Shown here piece by piece: positions 57,596-64,000 of a stretch of DNA of 64,000 nt (within the stretch, counting starts at the first letter, position 1; each line of letters starts with the position of its first letter). The notes beneath the pieces were generated by a model. The model was not told where the DNA came from. It made no database searches and was given only the letters and a program-made list of their open reading frames with translations. A program made the position numbers and the translations under genes. This DNA comes from Rhodamnia argentea (lineage: Eukaryota > Streptophyta > Magnoliopsida > Myrtales > Myrtaceae). The stretch is from positions 3,410,001 to 3,474,000 of the forward strand of contig NC_063151.1 in the NCBI RefSeq assembly GCF_020921035.1. The letters run 5' to 3'.

Positions 57596-58330
57596 TTTTC
57601 TACTTTTACTTTTGAACAGAAGTTGATTTACGGTTGAGAAATGTGTTTGATAACCGACTCGAAATTTCAGCTTACGAAATAGAAATGCGTTTGATAATGT
57701 CTCGAAATTTCAGTTTTCGAAATAGAAATTCTTTTGATAATGACTCGAAGAGGAGAGAACCTGTGATTGATACACCAAAACCGAAAAGAGGCGATGAGTT
57801 GAGAAGAAAGCAGTAACAAAGGACGAACGCGCAGCCGCCGAGGTGAGAAGAAAGCGAAGCCGAATAGAGAGAGAAAACCCTAACCTCACATATCCGAGTT
57901 CCTTTGGCACAAAACACAAATCGCAGCTGAGAAGCGATCGTCGGACGTGCGAATCGGGAGGCAACGGCGAAGACGGAGATGGATGCGTGGTTGGGAGCGA
58001 CCGAGAGTGTCGTCGGGCGTCGATTGAAGAGAAATATTCTGGACAAGAGAAGTGCCCAGAAGAGGAGAGAACTTGGGCGTTCAAAATTTGATCCACAGAG
58101 AAGGAGTTTCAAGAGAAGCAATTCTACACGAGAGAATTGAAATTTTTTTACTTCTCGGATGAGGTTCAAAAATCTGATCCAGCAAGATTTTCTACTTCAG
58201 AAGTGAAAAACACAACCAGAAGTTACATTTTTTATCAAACGAATTTCTATTTCGGTAGTATTTTTACCAAACGAATTTCTCTGCCAAATCGACTTCTGGC
58301 AGATAAATAAGAAATTAGAAGTGATTTCAT
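57596..58330. mobile_element. Non-autonomous inverted-repeat element, about 735 bp
   Basis: The left part has 'acagaagttgattta', 'gaaatagaaat(g/t)cgtttgataa' and a second 'cgaaatagaaattcttttgataa'. The right part is the inverse ('ttatcaaacgaatttctatttcgg' and 'gccaaatcgacttctgg'). The GC-richer interior gives ORFs on both strands (57672-58169 minus is longest) that have no recognised domain and are probably chance. Confidence 0.6.
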
Positions 58331-58924
58331 GCAGACCCTTGATTGAGGAGGACCCGTTTCCATAGCGAATGTAGTGTCTTTCGGAACAACGATGGACTTG
58401 TGTGCGTATCGAGAGTGTACGCGAGGAGCTAGTCACCGGACTTCTAACGGGTTCGGCTATACGTATTTTGAATGATCTAGATGTAGCCTCAGACATAATT
58501 TTCTCAGGCGTTCTGCTCTGCACGGTGAATAGTATCTACTTCGAGGATCATTCTTCTTAGGACAGGTTGAGTTTGAATCTTGCTCCACCGTACTTGCTTT
58601 CACGGATGCAATGCAAGAGTTTGCGTCGTGCTTCTTCATCTTCGCAAAGCTCAGACAATAAACACCGACACGTTTTGGAATGTGCAGCGGAGAGAGAGTC
58701 AAGAGTCACAACTAAAACAGAGCTTGGATTTCCCCAACTCAATCCTCAACCAACCAAGAGAATGGATCACTCAAAGAACTGATTATTGGAAAAATTGACA
58801 ACGTCAGATGTATATTTTACAGAGTAAGGAGACTCAAAAGGAAAAAAAGGGTGTAACTGTGACAGAGTAAATTGCAGAAAACAGAGCCACTAGGCAGAAA
58901 GTGTGTCGTTCTTCTTCTCGGACC
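58331..58924. other. Intergenic downstream of the His-rich protein gene
   Basis: Includes the probable 3' untranslated region of the minus-strand gene. Frames around 58340-58700 stay open for 60-80 codons on both strands but show no domain I recognise. Confidence 0.35.
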
Positions 58925-60232
58925 TCACCTCTTCCAACTGATGCTCCTTGACAGCATTCCTCTCGCCCCACCACTAACCCATCTTTCTCTTGCAATGTCA
59001 GGCGAAGCTTTGTGGAGATCAGTGCCATATCTCATCACCGCCAACTTTGCTGTCTTCTCCCTCTGCACTTCTTGCTCTTTCCTCTCTTCTTCTATCAACA
59101 TCCTCAGTTTCTTTATCCTCTCTCCCCTCCCCTTTTCCTCTTCTTTATCCTCCTTTTCCTCGCCCTCATCATGATCTTCTTCTTCTTCTTCTTCTTTTTC
59201 TTGTAACCAGCTTTTTGCAGGAGCAGATCTGCACCTCATGAGCAAGAGTGCGTTTGGTGGAGGAGCAGCTGGCGGTGCATCGACCAAAGACCTCTCCTTT
59301 TCTCTCCTCTCTTCTCGAAGCACGTTGCTCTGGTTTTCCTGCAACACCATGAACCACTTGGAGAAAATTGTCCTTGAAGTCTCTTTTCCATCAATTCCTT
59401 CCGCACCCAGATGGTTGTTCGGGTAGTACTCATCATAATTATCCTCCCCAACCTCATCATCACTAGGGGCCTCCGATTCCGGGAAAGAGCCAAAGCACCT
59501 GAGGTCGAACCTCATGCTCCTCAAGCATGTCAAGAACTGCGTGATCTCTTTCTTGAGCCCTAGAGATTCCATCCAACCTGGCCTCCTCTTCTTGTGTACC
59601 TTGTTCCTGCTGTTGTGAATCCTCTCGATCTCTTCCATCACGGACTGCCAGCTCTTGCAAGCGGCGCCCGCGGCAGCCTTGGGCCGTACCTTGATCTGCC
59701 CGGCGCAGGTCACTTCAGGCGAGGTCGGCTCCACCATCTCGGGCCCCATTTGCTTGTTCTTGGCCCATAAGAGAGGGCTCGCTTGGCCAGGCCTCGGGCT
59801 CGGTCTCTTGGTTTGCTGGCCCTGGCGACGGTGGTGGTGGTGGTGGTGGTGACGACGGCGATGGGACATGTTCGTCTCTGAGGGCGGCCTCGCTGGGCTG
59901 CAAATGGGCTTCGGCATCAGCGCCAGGTGCGCCCGCGAGGGGAAGCATACGAGCAGATCAGCGGTCGGGGCTCCTTTAAGAGTCTCTTTGCCTTTCATGG
60001 CCAAGGCCGAGTAGTTCTGCTCCCTCTGCTCCGCCTTGTTCATCTTCTTCTTATACATCAGTTTTCCTAAGATCTCGTGCTCTTGATGGACTGGACTGTG
60101 TGTTTTGGTTACTTTGAGGGAAATGCTGCCGACGGGGGGGATGGTGTTTTGAAAGAAAGGGCCAGCTTTCCCAAGTGCCCTTTTGCCTCCTTTTAGTCCC
60201 GGGTCGGTTCCATTTTTCTGTTTTGTTCCCAA
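58925..60232 (-). CDS. His-rich, basic/acidic protein resembling plant 'protamine P1 family' proteins (intronless, up to 435 aa)
   Basis: The family match rests on memory of plant proteins annotated 'protamine P1 family' (At2g37100/At5g03110 type), which share ADLLVCFPSRAHLALMPKPI (about 91-110) and APPPNALLLMRCRSAPAKSW (about 323-342). Both are well preserved. Between them lie a seven-His run flanked by Arg (125-136), WQSVMEEIERIH (195-206) and a Cys-containing segment, TQFLTCLRSMRFDLRCFGSF. After the second motif comes a Glu/Asp-rich stretch (345-368), then a probable coiled coil (370-398) and the C terminus SRSISWKR. There is no signal peptide or membrane helix, so a nuclear or cytosolic location is likely. 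The start is uncertain: ATG at 60232 gives 435 aa, while the one at 59998 (MKGKETLKG) would leave the conserved part intact. The molecular function is unknown, and homology to true sperm protamines is unlikely. Confidence 0.78.
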   Translation of the reverse strand: MGTKQKNGTDPGLKGGKRALGKAGPFFQNTIPPVGSISLKVTKTHSPVHQEHEILGKLMYKKKMNKAEQREQNYSALAMKGKETLKGAPTADLLVCFPSRAHLALMPKPICSPARPPSETNMSHRRRHHHHHHHRRQGQQTKRPSPRPGQASPLLWAKNKQMGPEMVEPTSPEVTCAGQIKVRPKAAAGAACKSWQSVMEEIERIHNSRNKVHKKRRPGWMESLGLKKEITQFLTCLRSMRFDLRCFGSFPESEAPSDDEVGEDNYDEYYPNNHLGAEGIDGKETSRTIFSKWFMVLQENQSNVLREERREKERSLVDAPPAAPPPNALLLMRCRSAPAKSWLQEKEEEEEEDHDEGEEKEDKEEEKGRGERIKKLRMLIEEERKEQEVQREKTAKLAVMRYGTDLHKASPDIARERWVSGGARGMLSRSISWKR

Positions 60233-60313
60233 TTGGGTTGGTGGGGGTCACGAGAAGAGGCTTCCTTGTCAACCCTTTCGCTTTATCCTAACGCTTTCCA
60301 AGCATTTTTAAAT

Positions 60314-60321
60314 GAGAGAGA

Positions 60322-60359
<38 letters not shown>
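60314..60359. repeat. (AG)n microsatellite upstream of the His-rich protein gene
   Basis: Nearly perfect dinucleotide run (one GG interruption) 80 bp upstream of the first ATG, reading as CT in the transcript. It is comparable to the CT tracts before the VQ and DUF4057 genes. Confidence 0.9.
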
Positions 60360-60360
<1 letters not shown>

Positions 60361-60599
60361 GAAATGGTGAAGGTAGAGAGCCCACGAGCTTGCCTCATGA
60401 TCCAATCATACGACCAAGTTGGGACGAACGACCGGTTTTGTAGACTCTTGCCGCTCCACTAGTAACCCCCCCATGCATACACACATCGAACTCCAAGAAC
60501 CCTAATTCCGTTGTGTGTCTCCGGCGCCACAGCCAATTTCATTTTTCTTTTGTTGGGAAGAAAGAACGGGTTACTAGTGAAATAGAGAGAGATATCAAC

Positions 60600-61045
60600 A
60601 AACAAAGAGACAAATTAAGGGCGAGCAAATGGAATCGCCCTGGGCTGGACTGATTGAAACCGGGGACGGGCGATTCGATTCCCGGTTCCATGGTGGGAAT
60701 CGGACGGATCAAACCCGATTGATTTTTTTTTTCTTAGAGCCGTGAATTATATCTATTATGGACCTAATACTCTAAGATGTTAAAGTTGTTGTACATTTAC
60801 ATCTAAGATCTATGGCCGAGTTGCCCGTTACTTGTTGGATGATATCACCGAGTGACATCTAAACCCGTGTTTGTTAAAAGAATGGAGTTCAACAAAAAAA
60901 TTATTCTGAATTCATCGGTTCCGTTGGACCGTCTGATCTAGATTTCATATTCCAGAAACTGGGAACTAGTCCTCGTGATTTGATTTTCGATTTCTGGGTG
61001 GGGCTAGATTGGATCGGGAACCGATCAAAATAAACCATGGGAATA
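60600..61045. mobile_element. hAT-like inverted-repeat element remnant
   Basis: The left part has 'gggcgagcaaatgg' and 'cgattcccggttcc'. The right part has 'tcggttccgttggacc' and 'gattggatcgggaaccgatc', loosely inverted. The 'gggcgagcaaatgg' type of end is common in plant hAT MITEs (from memory). No coding. Confidence 0.4.
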
Positions 61046-62620
61046 TGATCAAAGGAGGGAAGAAAAAAAAAACAAGATAAAAGGGGAGGAGGGGGGGGAC
61101 CGAAAGACTGGTGGGACAAAGGGGGAGTAATTGAGGGATGGTAATGATGAAGTTTTGGCAAAATGCACTCGAGAGCCTCGGAGTAAAATATGGGCACCCT
61201 CATCATCTCTTCCATTTGTTAAGATGCCTCTCTCTTTCTAAGCAACCATCATCACCATTGATGCACACAGCGAGAGAGAAAGAGAGAGTTCTTCTCTCGC
61301 CTCTTGTTTATTGTTTTTCGTTGTGTAAATTTGCAACTCCGGCCAGGTCACCACCGCTGCACCGCAACTCAACGACGGAGTTGGAAGGGAGTCCCGGTCC
61401 CCCAAAAACTTTCTAGTGTTTAACACTATGGTCCATGTCTTAAGAAACTCCACTTTAATTATGTTGTCCCCCTCCTCTAAATCTCGAATATTCTTTGAGT
61501 TTCAAAGTTTGATAAAGGACACTAGGTAGGTTTTCCAAGCTTTTTTAATAATAAATTACATGATGAGATAATTGCGTGTTTTCAATTTGAGATGCGACGT
61601 TAAGATATATTTCTGCTCCGATAACATAATCTAGATATTGACAAAATTGTGGGTGTGGATATATAAAGAAAGAAATCGAATGTGGGTGTGGTCTCAAAAG
61701 ATCAAGAGCAGTTTCCATGTCTAAAATGATAATTAGGTTACTTAGATTCCCATTAATATTGTTTTTCAATTGATTAAACATCTACCTAATCCTAGCATTG
61801 CAAGCCCCTTCTTCCCCTCATGGGCTTGAGCTGGATTCTGGTTGGGTTTCTAACCGGGCCTTTTGACCTTTTCCTGCTTTTGTTTTTGAACCCCGGTTGT
61901 GGCCTTTGGATCACAATCCGTGATCATTTCCATGGCTTCGTGCATCCACCAACGCTTTCTTTTGGTTGTTGTTGTCCTCGAAAACTGATTTTTTCTTTTT
62001 TTTTTATAGCAAACCATAGTACATGTCATATTAAAAATATGTGCACGGCCTGAAAATCCTTTTTGAAAGTTTCTATGAGATGGAAGCAATTCGGTGGTTC
62101 TCAATACCATACTGAAAATACATCTTCTGGTGTTACACATGAAACCCTAATGTCTAATTGTAGTTTGCACAGTTTCTGGAATCCTGTCATGGTCATGGAA
62201 CACGATCCACAGACCCCCAGATAGAATACATCACATGTAGAAGAGAGAAAAATGACCATTTCCCCAAGATTTGACCTTCTAAATGCTAATTTACTTAAGA
62301 GAACATGGTTTGCATTTTCTTATGCCCTCCCCCCGTTTTTTTTTATATTGATTTCTCTGAGCTAGTAACTCGTGCCAACCTCCGGAGTTTTGGGCAAACA
62401 AGCAGCTCCAAAGATCCAATCGTGTGCGCTTACTTTAGATCGCGCAACATGTTTTACGTACTCCATCATTTCCGATCCATCTGATGATTAGAAAAATCGT
62501 CGTAGTACAGTAACTGTATAGTATACATAGGAGAGATGTATTTTGTACATAGGATGCTTATGCATATGGAGAAGAAACTTTGAATAGACTATGGTTGACA
62601 TGTATTCCTCCGAATTCGAA
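61046..62620. other. Intergenic, nothing recognised
   Basis: A G-rich run (61085-61099) and small ORFs only. No domain, RNA gene or clear repeat. Confidence 0.35.
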
Positions 62621-62621
62621 A

Positions 62622-63100
62622 TCCCTAGGGATGAGCGAACCTAGAATTTGGAACTTACCCGTCGGAATAATTTCCCCATTTTTCGAAATTTGGGACCTAC
62701 CTTACATACCCCGAGACATATCCTATCACAAGTTTTAGAGTCGGTTCCGTAATCCATCCAGGTTCCACCCGTATCATTAATTGAACAATTGCGGTGAATT
62801 ATTACCTATAATGATCATCATTTGCTACTACAATCTACCGATCAAAACTCATATTTAAACATACGAAAAATGTGAAACGTTAACGAAGTAAAAGTTTTGG
62901 TCATGAACATTGCTGAAAATGAAAACTCAGATTAAGCGTGTTGAGATAGGAAACCATCGACGTGAAATTTAGGGTTTGACCCTATCTTCGAAAAGATCAT
63001 ATCATCACTTATATGCACCCTCGCACGCAACTGGATCGACGGTCTCCGAACTGAGATTAAAATGGAGGCTCATTGAATGGGAGATGCTAACAATTCGTTC
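62622..63100. mobile_element. hAT-like non-autonomous element, copy B
   Basis: Reverse-complement relative of 20165-20606. In the reverse sense it reads 'ttaaatatgag', 'tgtagtagcaaatgatgatc', 'ataattcacc', 'gtggaacctgg' and 'aatggggaa', and ends 'ggttcgctcatcccta'. The far end near 63100 is approximate. Confidence 0.55.
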
Positions 63101-63735
63101 CCAAGCTAACCGGTGTGAATTTGGACGACCCTTTAGATCCAGCAATAAGAAAAGCCAAGGCAGAATGCTCCGTCCGAGAAGATGGAGGAAAATGGGAGGA
63201 AAGAAGACGGGTCGGGAAAATGTGGAGTATGTCTGGGAAAAGTCGCACTTCTCCTCTCTATGTTTTTATGATTTTTCAAATCTAAGTCTCTGTGTCTTTT
63301 TAACTTGTCTAATTAACTACTTCTCCTTTCGCAAACGAGTTCTTCCCACATCTAATCCAGCCCAATCCATCGGACATAGCAGTCGGACAAAGATGTAGAG
63401 CGACGTCCACGTGAGCATCCATATTGGCTAAATTTTATCCACGTTATGCCCCGGCGTTGTCTACGTTGCTTAAATATATGTGGCATCCGCATATTTTATT
63501 TGCAACACTTTGGCGTCGTTTGGTGACAACATTAATTAAATTCAGTTGGAATTGGTGTGAGAGAGACTTGATTAAGAAATTCATAAAAGTATAATGGCTT
63601 GATTACAAAAGGTGTAAATATACGGGAACTAAACACATAATTTTTATTTTCATATATTTTTCGGAGATGCATATGGTTCTTTTAATGGAATTGTTATGTG
63701 CAATGTGTAGGGAAATTTTGGAACCTTCACTGGGT
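63101..63735. other. Intergenic, nothing recognised
   Basis: AT-rich, small ORFs only. Confidence 0.35.
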
Positions 63736-63739
63736 CACT

Positions 63740-64000
63740 TCAAAGGTGCCTTTGGTTCAGCTTTCTCAAGGGACTTTAGGCTTTCAAAGCCCTTTGGGAA
63801 AAATTTAAGGTGTTTGGTAAGTTTTTTTGAGGAGCTTTAAGCCAAATGCTAAGCCTTGGGAAAGCCGAAAGCACAAGACAAATCCCCACCAGCTTTGAGC
63901 AAAGTCCGCTAGCGAGTACTACATGCCGAGAGATAATTTTTAAGTGCACGATTTATTTCGCAAAAAACTCTCAATATGAAATTAATTAAGAACTTTATCT
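63740..64000. mobile_element. Possible MITE, cut by the window edge
   Basis: Starts near 'aggtgcctttggttcagctt' and repeats 'ctttaggctttcaaagccc', 'tttaagccaaatgctaagcc' and 'aaagccgaaagc'. These are self-complementary phrases of the kind found in plant hAT-type MITEs. The partner end is outside the window or lost. Confidence 0.35.

Noticed and set aside
57672..58169. 165-codon minus-strand ORF as a gene
   Set aside because: It is contained within an inverted-repeat element, includes its terminal arm sequence and lacks a recognisable domain.
1..64000. CRISPR arrays, prokaryotic operons, integrated virus
   Set aside because: No regularly spaced identical repeats, no ribosome-binding-site-led gene rows, and no viral polymerase or coat motifs were seen. 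Introns and Pol III signals show a plant nuclear sequence.

Overview
The window is nuclear DNA from a flowering plant, most likely a woody eudicot. The genes are split by GT-AG introns, there are TATA-type promoters and a Pol III tRNA gene, and the spacers are AT-rich and full of microsatellites, solo LTRs and small inverted-repeat elements. The dispersed repeat families look to me like those of Myrtaceae (Eucalyptus and relatives), but that is recollection, not something the sequence proves. Nothing prokaryotic, viral or CRISPR-like was seen.

Layout. 0-13 kb: a receptor-kinase neighbourhood. It holds the 5' end of an LRR receptor-like kinase (RLK) running off the left edge on the minus strand, a decayed 5' end of a second RLK (7.6-8.1 kb), and a complete MIK2-like LRR-RLK of 1046 aa (9.2-12.4 kb) followed by a solo LTR with target-site duplication. 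13-17.7 kb: a complete five-exon DUF4057-family gene on the minus strand (304 aa). Its 3' end and downstream flank are duplicated in the same orientation at 3.7-5.2 kb, so the two copies flank the intact RLK and its remnant. 18-29.5 kb: no gene recognised. This part is built from a roughly 3-kb tandem segmental duplication (about 21.6-24.6 and 24.6-28.5 kb) and several MITE-like elements. 29.6 kb: tRNA-Lys(CUU). 30.2-33.8 kb: a small tandem duplication split by a 3063-bp TG...CA element, whose empty site is preserved in the other tandem copy. 34.4-41.9 kb: a convergent pair, an eight-exon plastid-type SAM methyltransferase (353 aa, plus) and a three-exon MFS transporter (minus). 42-50.6 kb: intergenic. 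50.6-52.6 kb: an intronless VQ-motif gene (minus) with a long leader carrying a 136-codon upstream ORF. 52.7-58.9 kb: intergenic with repeat remnants and one long inverted-repeat element. 58.9-60.2 kb: an intronless gene for a basic/acidic, His-rich protein like plant proteins annotated 'protamine P1 family' (minus). 60.3-64 kb: intergenic.

The genes do not form a pathway, as is usual in plants. The RLK and VQ genes are plausible parts of pattern-triggered signalling, the methyltransferase is predicted to be plastid-targeted, and the MFS protein is an integral membrane carrier. I found no convincing new biological system. The observations most worth checking are the duplication architecture around the RLK, two transposon insertions whose empty sites are present in the same window, the long uORF in the VQ leader, and three copies of an unidentified C-terminal coding fragment near the RLKs. 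Exon coordinates were derived by hand from splice signals, reading phase and family knowledge. All similarities between repeats were judged by eye.
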